Positions 38,033-46,925 of a stretch of DNA of 64,000 bases are shown piece after piece. Each line of letters begins with the position of its first letter. Positions within the stretch are counted from its first letter, which is position 1. The translations under genes were made by a program, and so were the position numbers. The stretch spans positions 868,001-932,000 of the forward strand of contig NZ_MIJZ01000001.1 of NCBI RefSeq assembly GCF_001730285.1, written 5' to 3'. The notes under the pieces were generated by a model. That model made no database searches. It worked only from the letters and a program-made list of their open reading frames with translations, and was not told the origin of the DNA. The stretch is from Enterococcus ureasiticus. Its GTDB lineage: Bacteria > Bacillota > Bacilli > Lactobacillales > Enterococcaceae.

Positions 38033-38061
38033 ATTGTAAACGCTCACTTATAAGGTTACAA
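38033..38061 (-). promoter_or_regulatory. mtlA promoter with overlapping CcpA (cre) site
   Basis: Leftward, TTGTAA (complement of 38056-38061), a 17-base spacer and TACAAT (complement of 38033-38038). The cre site TGTAAACGCTCACT (38035-38048) matches 13 of 14 positions of the TGWNANCGNTNWCA consensus and covers the -10 and part of the spacer, so CcpA binding would block the polymerase. Confidence 0.75.
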
Positions 38062-38075
38062 GAAGATGAAAGCGT

Positions 38076-38104
38076 AGTTTTGTCCAACTCTTTGGGACAA
38101 AACT
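38076..38104. promoter_or_regulatory. Inverted repeat upstream of the mtlA promoter, candidate MtlR site
   Basis: AGTTTTGTCC (38076-38085) and its perfect complement GGACAAAACT (38095-38104), separated by 9 bases, end 15 bases upstream of the -35. The position suits an activator such as MtlR. The GGGACAAAAC core also occurs in the intergenic repeat family, so shared descent with that element is the alternative. Confidence 0.45.
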
Positions 38105-38187
38105 CAAAGAATGAATCATTTATATCAGATCATTCTTTTGAATTTGTTCGTTTAAAGTAGCGAGATGAGCTCTGCAACTAAATAAAA

Positions 38188-38233
38188 AAATTCAGATTCT
38201 TTATCAATATAATTTGATAAAGAATCTGAATTT
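38188..38233 (-). terminator. Terminator downstream of the first WxL gene
   Basis: A 20-bp perfect stem (AAATTCAGATTCTTTATCAA at 38188-38207 with 38214-38233) follows the stop leftward. Both strands have suitable A/T flanks. Confidence 0.85.
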
Positions 38234-38248
38234 ATTCTAATTTGTATT

Positions 38249-40993
38249 TTACTTCGCATTTTCCAATGTGATAGTAATTTGAGCATGGTACTTTCCTAAT
38301 GATTTAATAGATCCTGCCGGGAAGTCCATCAAAAATCCTTCCCCTTTACTCCAATAATCTTTTGAAATATTGTATTCACCTAAATTTGTATTTTCTGGTG
38401 TAAAAATAATATTATCTCCATCTGACAATGTGACTTCTTCAGTTGAATTTCTATATTTGATAATATCTGTCATGATTATTTTTTCATTTTCAAGACTCTT
38501 TAACGGTTCAGAAAGTTTTGCTTTTAGTGCCCATTTCTGCTTTGTTGAACGAGTGTCTGTAATCACTAAAGGAGAACCACTTATATCTGGTTTGTCCAAT
38601 TTCATTCCATTGACCTCTCCAGTTTGCAAACCAAAATCAAAAAGAGACGGCGATGATTGGATTTTTAGTGTACCAAAGTAGTAAAAAATGACTTCTTTAT
38701 CTTTACCAAACTCTACCGTTAAAACGTCTCCTACTAGAGGACGTTCAACACCATCTACAACAACTTTAGAAAAATCATACCCATTGATCTTTTCTAACGG
38801 AATATCTATTTTTTCTCGCATTTTCCCTTTTTTGGTAATCGATTCATGTGGTAATTTTTTATTCGTTTGTTCTTCTAAAAACTGAATATTAATTTCTGGT
38901 TCTTGTGGTTTAATCGTAAATGTTTGTATGTTCGATGTTTTTTCAACTGGTTTATTCATTGATGTTCCTTTGATACTGTATGATTGCGTAACAGTAACTA
39001 TTCCAGTTATCGGTGGTTCAGCCTCCAATGAATTGACTGTATACGTTAAAATCATTTCTTCTTTTGGCGTTATTTTATCAAGTGTTATTTTTAATTTTTT
39101 ATCTGTGTCGAAGGTAATCTTCTCTGTTGGAATCAGTACCCCATTTAATTTTACTGTTGTTTTGTCTACAACTACATTCTCAGGAAAAGCAGCTGTTTCA
39201 TAGACAACATTAGACCAATCAGATGGTTCATCTGCAGTATTTTTGATCGTTGCTGTATATGAGTTGCTTTGATTTTCAAATATCTCATTTTTTTCAACAG
39301 AAAAATCAGTTTGAATGATTGGTTGATTGTTTTTAGTTAAATTTAATTCTTTAATATCAGAGGTTTTGTCATTATCTTCTATCCAAAATTCTACTTTATA
39401 ATTCGATTTTGTTCCTTTTAATGCTGAGCTAGGAATTTCATAAGACAATGTTTGTTCGATTCCTTTGTTAGTATTGGTCACCTTACTTAACAATTGTTTT
39501 GTTCCACCATCCACAGAATAATAGATAGATAACTCATCTGTATCTTCATCACTCCATTTAAGTGTTCCATTAAAGGGATTAGTCCCGTCAATTTCTCCTG
39601 TCGTTTCAACTAAATTCAAAATTGGTTTTCGGTTATACTGCAAGGTAAATATTTTTTCTTTAGAGCGATTATTATCACTGTCTACCATATATATGACAAT
39701 TTTATTTTCCTCAGTGCCTGATAATTGTGCCTCTGGTATATCTAGAGACCACTTGTGGACATCATTTTTAGGATCATTTAACAACCCTTTATCATTAAGT
39801 TTGATTGGTTCTTTATCATTTATTACTGCATAAAAGTCTCCAGATTCACTGTCTATATCTTTCCATGTTCCGCTAACTGTATAATTACCTCCGTAATAAG
39901 TAGCGTCTTTGTTATCTAAAGTTATTTCTGGTACTAGTGCTACAGCAGTAACCGAAACTCCGTACGCTGCTTTCGTAGATTCGCCTGGTTTTAAAGTAAC
40001 AGGTCTTGTTTTGAAAGCCAAACCTGAATCTTCATGTACCTCAGCTGCTAACATTCCTTCAGCCGCTGTATCTTCATCTCCTTGCTCTTGACCAACAGAA
40101 TGAGACGAATCAAAAGAAGCCATCATCATACTTCCGCCAATGTAGTAACCACCGACCCAATTGGCCATCCCATTTGGTACATCAAATCGATAATCTAATC
40201 TATAACTACCATTATCAATGTACAAGCCACGTTTTTTTCCAATATAAAAAATATCGACATCATCATCTTTACCTACTACTGTATCTATTTCTAAACCAAA
40301 AGCATAATCTGTTATCGTCTCATTTGACAAATTTTGATACTCATATGTAACCAACACAAGATTATCTTTTTCTGAATACTCCATTATTTGCGTTACTAAA
40401 AGATGATACTTAGGTCCATAATCTTCATTTATTATTTCAAAAACATTCTTTAACGAGTAGCTACCTTTCTGACCTGCTTTCCTATATTGCTTGACTGACT
40501 TAAAATTTTGGGGGCCAGAACTAAAAGCTTCTCCGCTAAAATCTCCGTCACCATCTATAACAACAAAACCTGAACTGCTCCATGGACGACCGTTCTCAAA
40601 CATCCCTTCATCTTCAATATCATATATTGTAGGGACAATTTTGTCTTCACCAGAGGTTTTGTCTTTGTCTAAATAATAAAAAGTTGGAATTATCAACTGT
40701 CCTGTTTCTTGAGTTGAAAGATCACCAAAATTAATAGCTGGATTCTTATTTATGGAATCCATTTGCCCACCAAAACTAAAGGCAAGGAACTGATCCGCAC
40801 CAAATCGAATTTTAGAAAATTCGTAATTCGTGATAGGTTCCCATTCATCAGCGACAACCGGTTTCACATTCTTAGTACTATTGTTTTTTTCAGCTTTTAT
40901 TTGTGACACACTAAAATTAGCATAAATTCCGCCAATGATTAACAATAAACACAAAAGAAAAAACTGCTTTTTTCTATTTTTTACCTTCCTCAT
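38249..40993 (-). CDS. WxL-type cell-surface protein, copy 1
   Basis: 914 residues. A signal peptide (KKQFFLLCLLLIIGG then SVSQIKA) is followed by an N-terminal domain of about 350 residues that I do not recognise, then two Ig-like repeats with YGGNYTVSGTWKDIDSESGD and NRKPILNLVETTGEIDG, a DUF11/Big-like region, a MucBP-like domain (INIQFLEEQT...VIFYYFG), and a C-terminal WxL domain: SLFDFG, DTRSTKQKWALKA (WxL at about residue 821) and YHAQITITLENAK. The usual second tryptophan (ITWTL) is replaced by Ile. WxL domains bind peptidoglycan without covalent anchoring. ATG 40993 has AAAGGGG upstream; an earlier in-frame ATG is at 41017. Confidence 0.85.
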   Translation of the reverse strand: MRKVKNRKKQFFLLCLLLIIGGIYANFSVSQIKAEKNNSTKNVKPVVADEWEPITNYEFSKIRFGADQFLAFSFGGQMDSINKNPAINFGDLSTQETGQLIIPTFYYLDKDKTSGEDKIVPTIYDIEDEGMFENGRPWSSSGFVVIDGDGDFSGEAFSSGPQNFKSVKQYRKAGQKGSYSLKNVFEIINEDYGPKYHLLVTQIMEYSEKDNLVLVTYEYQNLSNETITDYAFGLEIDTVVGKDDDVDIFYIGKKRGLYIDNGSYRLDYRFDVPNGMANWVGGYYIGGSMMMASFDSSHSVGQEQGDEDTAAEGMLAAEVHEDSGLAFKTRPVTLKPGESTKAAYGVSVTAVALVPEITLDNKDATYYGGNYTVSGTWKDIDSESGDFYAVINDKEPIKLNDKGLLNDPKNDVHKWSLDIPEAQLSGTEENKIVIYMVDSDNNRSKEKIFTLQYNRKPILNLVETTGEIDGTNPFNGTLKWSDEDTDELSIYYSVDGGTKQLLSKVTNTNKGIEQTLSYEIPSSALKGTKSNYKVEFWIEDNDKTSDIKELNLTKNNQPIIQTDFSVEKNEIFENQSNSYTATIKNTADEPSDWSNVVYETAAFPENVVVDKTTVKLNGVLIPTEKITFDTDKKLKITLDKITPKEEMILTYTVNSLEAEPPITGIVTVTQSYSIKGTSMNKPVEKTSNIQTFTIKPQEPEINIQFLEEQTNKKLPHESITKKGKMREKIDIPLEKINGYDFSKVVVDGVERPLVGDVLTVEFGKDKEVIFYYFGTLKIQSSPSLFDFGLQTGEVNGMKLDKPDISGSPLVITDTRSTKQKWALKAKLSEPLKSLENEKIIMTDIIKYRNSTEEVTLSDGDNIIFTPENTNLGEYNISKDYWSKGEGFLMDFPAGSIKSLGKYHAQITITLENAK

Positions 40994-41390
40994 GTTATGA
41001 ATATCCCCTTTCGGCATTTCTTTAATAGTTTAATGTATTTTTTCATCTTCATCTAGGGGATTATCTTTCAATATTTACCCAAAAAAAAGTATTTTATGAA
41101 AAAAAGAGAAATTCTATACCTTTAATAACATTTTGTATAAAAGTCCTTTGTGCTTTGAATGATTTTACTTAAGTTTTATAATTGAGACAAAAAATTTTTT
41201 AAATTTATGGTGACAAACAGGATAAAAAAGAACTCAGGCTATACTAGTTCCTATTATTTTTATGTAACAGATAATCAATTTAATGTAGATAATTTTAATC
41301 TGATTTCAGTATACTAAATAAAAAAACGGCTTGTTATCAATGTATCTGATAACAAGCCTGAATTTATTCTAATTAATCTTTTTTTACTGA
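40994..41390. other. Intergenic region between the two WxL genes
   Basis: About 400 bases, strongly AT-rich. They hold the terminator of the upstream WxL gene (41321-41358), and somewhere the promoter of the downstream copy; TATAGA near 41115 on the leftward strand is only a weak candidate. There is no coding frame. Confidence 0.5.
41321..41358 (-). terminator. Terminator downstream of the second WxL gene
   Basis: The perfect stem GGCTTGTTATCA (41328-41339) with TGATAACAAGCC (41347-41358) is followed leftward by six T. Confidence 0.85.
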
Positions 41391-44177
41391 CTACTTCGCA
41401 TTTTCCAAAGTGATAGTAATTTGAGCATGGTACTTTCCTAATGATTTAATAGATCCTGCCGGGAAATCCATCAAAAATCCTTCCCCTTTACTCCAATAAT
41501 CTTTTGAAATATTGTATTCACCTAAATTTGCATTTTCTGGCGTAAAAATAACATTATCTCCATCTGACAATGTAACTTTTTCAGCTGAATTTCTATATTT
41601 GATGATATCTGTCATGATTATTTTTTCATTTTCAAGACTCTTTAACGGTTCAGAAAATTTTGCTTTCAGTGCCCATTTCTGTTTTGTTGAACGAGTGTCT
41701 GTAATCACTAAAGGAGAACCACTTATATCTGGTTTATCCACCTTCATTCCATTGACGTTTCCTGTTTGTATACCAAAATCAAATAGAGAAGGTGATGATT
41801 TGATTTTTAACGTACCAAAGTAGTAAAAAATGACTTCTTTATCTTTACCAAACTCTACCGTTAAAATGTCTCCTACTAGAGAACGTTCAACACCATCTAC
41901 AACGACCTTAGAAAAATCATACCCATTGATCTTTTCTAAAGGAATGTCTATTTTTTCTCCCGATTTTCCTTTTTTAGTAATTGGTTCAAGAGATGGTATT
42001 TTTTCATTCGTTTTGTCTTCTAAAAACTGAATATTAATTTGTAATTCTTGTGATCTAATCATAAATGTTTGTATGTTCGATGTTTTTTCGACTGGTTTGT
42101 TCACTGATGTTCCTTTGATACTATATGATTGCGTAACAGTAACTGTTCCTGTTACCGCTGGTTTAGCCTCCAATGAAGTGACTGTATACGTTAAAATCAA
42201 TTCTTCTTTTGGCGTTATTTTATCAAGTGCTATTTTTAATTTCCTATCTGTGTCAAAGGTAATTTTCTCTGTTGGAACCAGTACCCCATTCAATTTTACT
42301 GTTGTTTTGTCTACAACTACATTTTCTGGAAAAGCAGCTGTCTCATGGATGACATCAGACCAATCAGATGGTTCATCCGCAGTATTTTTGATCGTTGCTG
42401 TATATGAGTTGCTTTCACTCTCAATTATTTCATTTTTTTCAACAGAAAAATCAGTTTGAATGATTGGTTGATTGGTTTTAGTTAAATTTAATTCTTTAAG
42501 ATCAGAGGTTTTGTCATTATCTTCTATCCAAAATTCTACTTTATAATTCGGTTTTGTTCCTTTTAATGCTGAACTAGGAATTTCATAAGACAATGTTTGT
42601 TCGATTCCTTTGTTAGTGTTAGTCACCTTATTTAGCAATTGTTTTGTTCCACCATCAACAGAATAATAGATAGATAACTCATCTGTATCTTCATCACTCC
42701 ATTTAAGTGTTCCATTAAAGGCACTAGTCCCGTCAATTTCCCCTGTCGTTTCAACTAAAGTTAAAATTGGTTTTCGATTATACTGCAAGGTAAATGTTTT
42801 TTCTTTCGAGCGATTATTATCACTGTCTACCATATATATGACAATTTTATTTTCCTCAGTGCCTGACAATTGTGCTTCTGGTATATCTAAAGACCACTTG
42901 TGGACATCATTTTTAGGCTTGTTTAACAACCCTTCATCATTAAGTTTGATCGGTTCTTTATTATTTATTACTGCATAAATGTCCCCAGATTCACTGTCTA
43001 TATCTTTCCATGTTCCGCTAACTGCATGATTACCACCGTAATAAGTACCATCTTTAGTATCTAAAGTTATTTCTGGTACTAGTGCTACAGCAGTAACCGA
43101 AACTCCGTACGCTGCTTTCTTAGATTCTCCAGTTTTTAAAGTAACTGGTTGCGTTTTAAACGCCATTGCAGAATCATCTTTTATTTTAGCTGCAAGCATT
43201 CCTTCTGCTGCCGTACTTTCATCATTTGTTTCTTGACCAGTAGAGTCGACTGAAGGGAAATTCTCAATAAATATACCATTATATTCACTACCTACCCAAT
43301 TGTCCATGCCATTGGTTACATCAAATCGAAAATCTAGTCTATAGTCTCCAGATTCAATATACAAGCCGCGTTTTTTTCCTAAATAAAAAACACTTACGCT
43401 ATCATTTTGATCCAAGTAGGTGTCAAGTACCGAACCAAAAGCAACATCTTTTAAAGTGTCTTTTGATAAATTTTGATACTCATACGTAACCCATACAAGA
43501 TTGTCTTTTTCGGAATACTCCATTATTTGTGTCACTAAAAGACGATAAGCAGGATTCCAAGTTGAAGCTGGATTTTCAATTTCATAAACATTTTTTAACG
43601 CGTAGCTACCCTTACTACCAACTTTTCTATATTGTTGGAAATGGTTAATTTTCTGCTCATCAAAACCAAATTGTCCTTGAAACTTAGACCCTTTAATTAT
43701 AAGCGCTAAACTCTGGCTAGTCCATGGACGCCCCTCTTCAAAACCACCTTCTCCAAACATACTATCAAAAACCGTAGGTATAACTGAATCGTCTTTACTC
43801 TCATCTATAAAATAGAAAGTTGGAAGCGACAACATATCCCATGCGTCAGTTGCATTCTGTGCACCAAATCCATCCCCCCTAAGTGGAATTGATTCTAAAT
43901 CAGTGATAAACGGGTTCTTTTCAATAGCGTCTCGTTTCCCACCAAAGGTAAATGCAAGAGACTGACTTACGCCAAGTCGAACCTTAGAAAATTCATAATG
44001 AGTGATCAGTTGCCATTCCTCATCAGCAATTGATTTCACATTTTTTTCATTCTTTGTCTCAGTTTTACTATTAACATTTTTCTCGGCTTTTATCTGTGAT
44101 ATGCTGAAACTAATATAACTCCCTCCAATAATCAGTAATAAGCATATAAGAAATACCTGTCTTTTTTTAGTTTTCAT
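41391..44177 (-). CDS. WxL-type cell-surface protein, copy 2
   Basis: 928 residues with the same architecture as the neighbouring copy: signal peptide (FLICLLLIIGG), unknown N-terminal domain, Ig-like repeats, MucBP-like domain and C-terminal WxL domain (SLFDFG, QKWALKA, YHAQITITLENAK). The last roughly 550 residues are almost the same in the two proteins, while the first 300 differ strongly in length and sequence (this copy has RGDGFGAQNATDAWDML where copy 1 has a shorter segment). GAGGGGAG lies 14 bases before the ATG, a wide spacing. It was probably produced by tandem duplication, with later divergence of the exposed N-terminus. Confidence 0.85.
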   Translation of the reverse strand: MKTKKRQVFLICLLLIIGGSYISFSISQIKAEKNVNSKTETKNEKNVKSIADEEWQLITHYEFSKVRLGVSQSLAFTFGGKRDAIEKNPFITDLESIPLRGDGFGAQNATDAWDMLSLPTFYFIDESKDDSVIPTVFDSMFGEGGFEEGRPWTSQSLALIIKGSKFQGQFGFDEQKINHFQQYRKVGSKGSYALKNVYEIENPASTWNPAYRLLVTQIMEYSEKDNLVWVTYEYQNLSKDTLKDVAFGSVLDTYLDQNDSVSVFYLGKKRGLYIESGDYRLDFRFDVTNGMDNWVGSEYNGIFIENFPSVDSTGQETNDESTAAEGMLAAKIKDDSAMAFKTQPVTLKTGESKKAAYGVSVTAVALVPEITLDTKDGTYYGGNHAVSGTWKDIDSESGDIYAVINNKEPIKLNDEGLLNKPKNDVHKWSLDIPEAQLSGTEENKIVIYMVDSDNNRSKEKTFTLQYNRKPILTLVETTGEIDGTSAFNGTLKWSDEDTDELSIYYSVDGGTKQLLNKVTNTNKGIEQTLSYEIPSSALKGTKPNYKVEFWIEDNDKTSDLKELNLTKTNQPIIQTDFSVEKNEIIESESNSYTATIKNTADEPSDWSDVIHETAAFPENVVVDKTTVKLNGVLVPTEKITFDTDRKLKIALDKITPKEELILTYTVTSLEAKPAVTGTVTVTQSYSIKGTSVNKPVEKTSNIQTFMIRSQELQINIQFLEDKTNEKIPSLEPITKKGKSGEKIDIPLEKINGYDFSKVVVDGVERSLVGDILTVEFGKDKEVIFYYFGTLKIKSSPSLFDFGIQTGNVNGMKVDKPDISGSPLVITDTRSTKQKWALKAKFSEPLKSLENEKIIMTDIIKYRNSAEKVTLSDGDNVIFTPENANLGEYNISKDYWSKGEGFLMDFPAGSIKSLGKYHAQITITLENAK

Positions 44178-44396
44178 TAGCTACATATTAACTCCCCTCA
44201 TTAACTTCTCAAACAACATCCTTACCTAATAGTAATGTTTTTTCGATCTTTTTATCCAGTTGTATTGCCCTCGAATTTTACTTTTTAAAAAGGATTTTTT
44301 GAAAAAAGGTTGTTATACATCTAATATTTTTTATGCAGAAGAGTTATACTATCAATTGATTTTCTCAAAGTACGAATACTATACGTGTTATGCTAT

Positions 44397-44720
44397 TTAT
44401 TCTTTAAAACTAAAATAATAATGCAAATGATTTATACAGTTTAAATTAAATAGATGGTCACAGTTTGGACACTTATTAAATTCTTTATATTCTACATAAG
44501 TCATTTCATACTGACAAGCTCCGCAAAGAACAACTTTATCAGTGTTCTTTTTTGATATTGGCCATGGTAAAAAAACATGTTTTTCCAGTTTATTATGACA
44601 ACGATAACAAGCATAGTACTTTTTACAGTTATAACATTTATTTGCAACAACATCTTCTGACAAATTATAATGAACACATCTTCCAAACTCATCAACAGTC
44701 AGACCAAATATCTCTTTCAT
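44397..44720 (-). CDS. CHY zinc-finger protein
   Basis: 107 residues rich in Cys and His. The opening CVHYNLSEDVVANKC, then CYNCKKYYACYRCHNKLEKHVF, CGACQYEMTYVEY and CPNCDHLFNLNCINHLH match the CHY zinc-finger family. Functions in bacteria are unknown; in yeast a CHY protein (Hot13) works in mitochondrial import. GGAG lies 8 bases before the ATG, inside the bioY 3' end, and the stop-to-start gap is 4 bases, so it is co-expressed with bioY. Confidence 0.87.
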   Translation of the reverse strand: MKEIFGLTVDEFGRCVHYNLSEDVVANKCYNCKKYYACYRCHNKLEKHVFLPWPISKKNTDKVVLCGACQYEMTYVEYKEFNKCPNCDHLFNLNCINHLHYYFSFKE

Positions 44721-44724
44721 ATTA

Positions 44725-45267
44725 TCATCTCCGTTGTATCAAAATTTTTGATATTCTTTTAGCTAAAATAGCGGTAATAAATGCCTTTACTGTGTCCCCC
44801 GGTATAAATGCTAAGCTTGCAATCAAACTTTTTGATAATGAGACGTCCGAAAGGAGACTCACACCAAGAGCGCCAAAAAAATCTATAAATAATGCACCAA
44901 AAAGAAACGTGATTCCAAACGAGTACATTATTTTTTCGTTATTTGGATTGAATTTCTCGGTCATCCAACCTATCAAAAATGTAGCAAATGGATATGCAAC
45001 AAGATAGCCTGCCGTAATACTGAAAAAAACCATCAAGCCACCTCGACCACCAGCTAATAATGGAAATCCTATCGCTACAAGCACTAAAAAAAGCATAGTT
45101 GCAATCGTCCCATTTCTTTTCCCTAGAAGTAAACCGCTGAGCATAAAGCCAGCATTTTGAATTACGATTGGAACTGGCAGCAAACTAATTGGAATCGGTG
45201 GGAAAAAACCCAAAACAATAATGATACTGATCATAATAGCAATTTTAGTGATATCTTTCGTTTTCAT
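44725..45267 (-). CDS. bioY: BioY biotin transporter substrate-binding subunit
   Basis: 180-residue integral membrane protein, the S component of an ECF-type biotin importer. Family landmarks are PIPISLLPVPIVIQNAGFML, LAGGRGGLMVFFSITAGYL and IPGDTVKAF near the C-terminus. The energising EcfA/T proteins are not in this window. I start at ATG 45267 with GGAGG 5 bases upstream; the frame is open to 45279. A BirA-type operator overlaps its promoter, so biotin should repress it. Confidence 0.94.
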   Translation of the reverse strand: MKTKDITKIAIMISIIIVLGFFPPIPISLLPVPIVIQNAGFMLSGLLLGKRNGTIATMLFLVLVAIGFPLLAGGRGGLMVFFSITAGYLVAYPFATFLIGWMTEKFNPNNEKIMYSFGITFLFGALFIDFFGALGVSLLSDVSLSKSLIASLAFIPGDTVKAFITAILAKRISKILIQRR

Positions 45268-45300
45268 ATTTTCCTCCATAAACTAATATTTTATATATTT

Positions 45301-45329
45301 AAAATACTAGTTCCACCGCTTTTTGTCAA
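45301..45329 (-). promoter_or_regulatory. bioY promoter
   Basis: Leftward, TTGACA (complement of 45324-45329), a 17-base spacer and TATTTT (complement of 45301-45306). The -35 lies inside one half of the BirA-type operator. Confidence 0.75.
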
Positions 45330-45353
45330 CCCACATAAAATAAAGGTTAACAA
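45323..45353. promoter_or_regulatory. BirA-type biotin operator
   Basis: TTGTCAACC (45323-45331) and GGTTAACAA (45345-45353) form a dyad with one mismatch. Written as TTGTCAAC-N15-GTTAACAA, it fits the spaced TGTTAAC/GTTAACA palindrome known for BirA in Firmicutes. It covers the bioY -35. Confidence 0.8.
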
Positions 45354-45426
45354 GCAACGTAATTTATTTTATTTACTCTTCAAATTTTAATTTTACTAAA
45401 TCTAAAACTTTTTAATGCGACTTTAG

Positions 45427-45454
45427 TTGTTTTTCTTGATGATAATGATACAAT
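45427..45454 (+). promoter_or_regulatory. Promoter of the Nudix/NrtR-like gene
   Basis: TTGTTT (45427-45432), a 16-base spacer and TACAAT (45449-45454). The palindrome AAAAGTACTTTT (45461-45472) covers the likely transcription start and may be an operator. Confidence 0.55.
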
Positions 45455-45498
45455 AAAGTAAAAAGTACTTTTATCTAATGTAGAGGGGAATGAGCATT

Positions 45499-46326
45499 TT
45501 GGTTCACTTTGATTCAAAGCAAGAGGAAAAGCAATATTATGAGCAACAAGCCGATGAAACTGAATTTTTAAAATGGTACCATCAACAAGAACTTCCTGAG
45601 TATGAAAAACCTTCTCTGACTGTAGATATTGTTTTAATGTGTTATAACAAAGAAGAAGATCAATTAAAAATACTGCTGATTAAAAGAAAAGGCCATCCTT
45701 ATCGAAATTCTTGGGCTTTACCTGGCGGTTTTGTCAATAGAAATGAATCTACAGGTGAAAGTGTATTGCGGGAAACCAAGGAAGAAACAGGTGTAATCAT
45801 TTCTAAAGATAATATCGAACAACTGCATAGTTTCAGCAGACCTGATCGAGATCCTCGCGGTTGGGTCGTAACGATTAGTTATCTTGCCTTTATCGGAGAA
45901 GAGCCCCTGATCGCAGGTGATGATGCAAAAGAAGTTCGCTGGTTTACGATGGAACGTAAAGACAACACTCTTTCCCTTACAAACGCTGATGTAGAAATCA
46001 TTTTGGATTTAAATACTGGAGCTTCCACGGGTAAAGATACACTGGCTTTTGACCATAGCGAAATTATTTTAAAGGCCTTCAATCGAGTGGCCAATAAAAT
46101 GGAACATGATCCTCAAGTACTTCAAGTATTAGGAAGAGATTTTACAATCACAGAAGCTCGCAAAGTCTTTGCTAAGTTTTCCGGTACTGATTATAAAAAG
46201 ATCGATCACTCAAACTTTAAAAAAGCCATGCTTCATCATTTTGAAGAGATTGGCGAACGTCCTGTCGGTATTGGTCGTCCTTCAAAAATTTATCAACTAA
46301 AACCTGAAAATTCATATAAAAAATAA
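45499..46326 (+). CDS. Nudix-domain protein with C-terminal winged helix (NrtR-like)
   Basis: About 275 residues. The Nudix box is GGFVNRNESTGESVLRETKEETG, shown here only by its ends GGFVNRNE and RETKEETG, at about residues 75-97. The C-terminal 80 residues (FTITEARKVFAKFSG, then HHFEEIGERPVGIGRPSKIY) form a winged-helix domain as in NrtR regulators of NAD metabolism, which bind ADP-ribose. The frame opens at ATG 45490, but GAGGGG would be only one base away; the TTG at 45499 has 10-base spacing and is preferred. The following GNAT gene is 24 bases away. Enzyme or repressor cannot be decided here. Confidence 0.82.
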   Translation: MVHFDSKQEEKQYYEQQADETEFLKWYHQQELPEYEKPSLTVDIVLMCYNKEEDQLKILLIKRKGHPYRNSWALPGGFVNRNESTGESVLRETKEETGVIISKDNIEQLHSFSRPDRDPRGWVVTISYLAFIGEEPLIAGDDAKEVRWFTMERKDNTLSLTNADVEIILDLNTGASTGKDTLAFDHSEIILKAFNRVANKMEHDPQVLQVLGRDFTITEARKVFAKFSGTDYKKIDHSNFKKAMLHHFEEIGERPVGIGRPSKIYQLKPENSYKK

Positions 46327-46350
46327 TTATCGATAAGAAAGGTAAATGAC

Positions 46351-46872
46351 ATGGTTGTATATTTAAGGAAAGCTGTCTCTGCCGATTTATCACGAATTAT
46401 GGAAATCATTGGATCTGCAAGAAAACTCCTCCATGATAAACATATTCCTCAGTGGCAAAATGGTGAAGGACCTAACAAAGAGCTATTAGAACATGATATC
46501 ACCCTACAACAATGTTACGTATTGATTGTTGACCAAGAAATAGCAGGTTTAGGGATTCTTTCGACTAAAATTGAAACAGCTTATGAACAGATAACAAATG
46601 GCCAGTGGCAACAAACCAATCAACATTATGCCACAATCCATCGAGTAGCACTTAACCCAAACTACCAAGGCAAAGGTTTAGCACTGCTTTTAATGAATTA
46701 TCTCATTACTACTGCTAGATTAAATGACTATTTAGATATCCGTATTGATACGCACCCTGAAAATAAAACGATGCAGCAGCTAATAAAAAAAGCGGGATTT
46801 AACTATCAAGGGGATGTTCTATTACCCGTCTCTGACGGTGAACGAATTGCTTATCAACTGGTTCTAACTTAA
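46351..46872 (+). CDS. GNAT-family N-acetyltransferase
   Basis: 173 residues. The acetyl-CoA loop is LNPNYQGKGLALLLMNYL, and the C-terminal IDTHPENKTMQQLIKKAGF fits the GNAT fold. AAAGG lies 8 bases before the ATG. It follows the Nudix/NrtR-like gene closely and probably shares its transcript. The acceptor is unknown. Confidence 0.86.
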   Translation: MVVYLRKAVSADLSRIMEIIGSARKLLHDKHIPQWQNGEGPNKELLEHDITLQQCYVLIVDQEIAGLGILSTKIETAYEQITNGQWQQTNQHYATIHRVALNPNYQGKGLALLLMNYLITTARLNDYLDIRIDTHPENKTMQQLIKKAGFNYQGDVLLPVSDGERIAYQLVLT

Positions 46873-46874
46873 AT

Positions 46875-46923
46875 AAAAGCAATAAAACAAAGCATCTTAC
46901 AATTACTTTGTTTTATTGCTTTT
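46875..46923. terminator. Bidirectional terminator between convergent GNAT genes
   Basis: The perfect stem AAAAGCAATAAAACAAAG (46875-46892) with CTTTGTTTTATTGCTTTT (46906-46923) is flanked by A and T residues on both sides. Confidence 0.85.
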
Positions 46924-46925
46924 AT

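Noticed and set aside
38110-38187. Fourth copy of the two-hairpin repeat near the mtlA upstream region
   Set aside because: Only the GGGACAAAAC core is shared; the second hairpin and the characteristic middle sequence are missing, so it is not counted as a copy.
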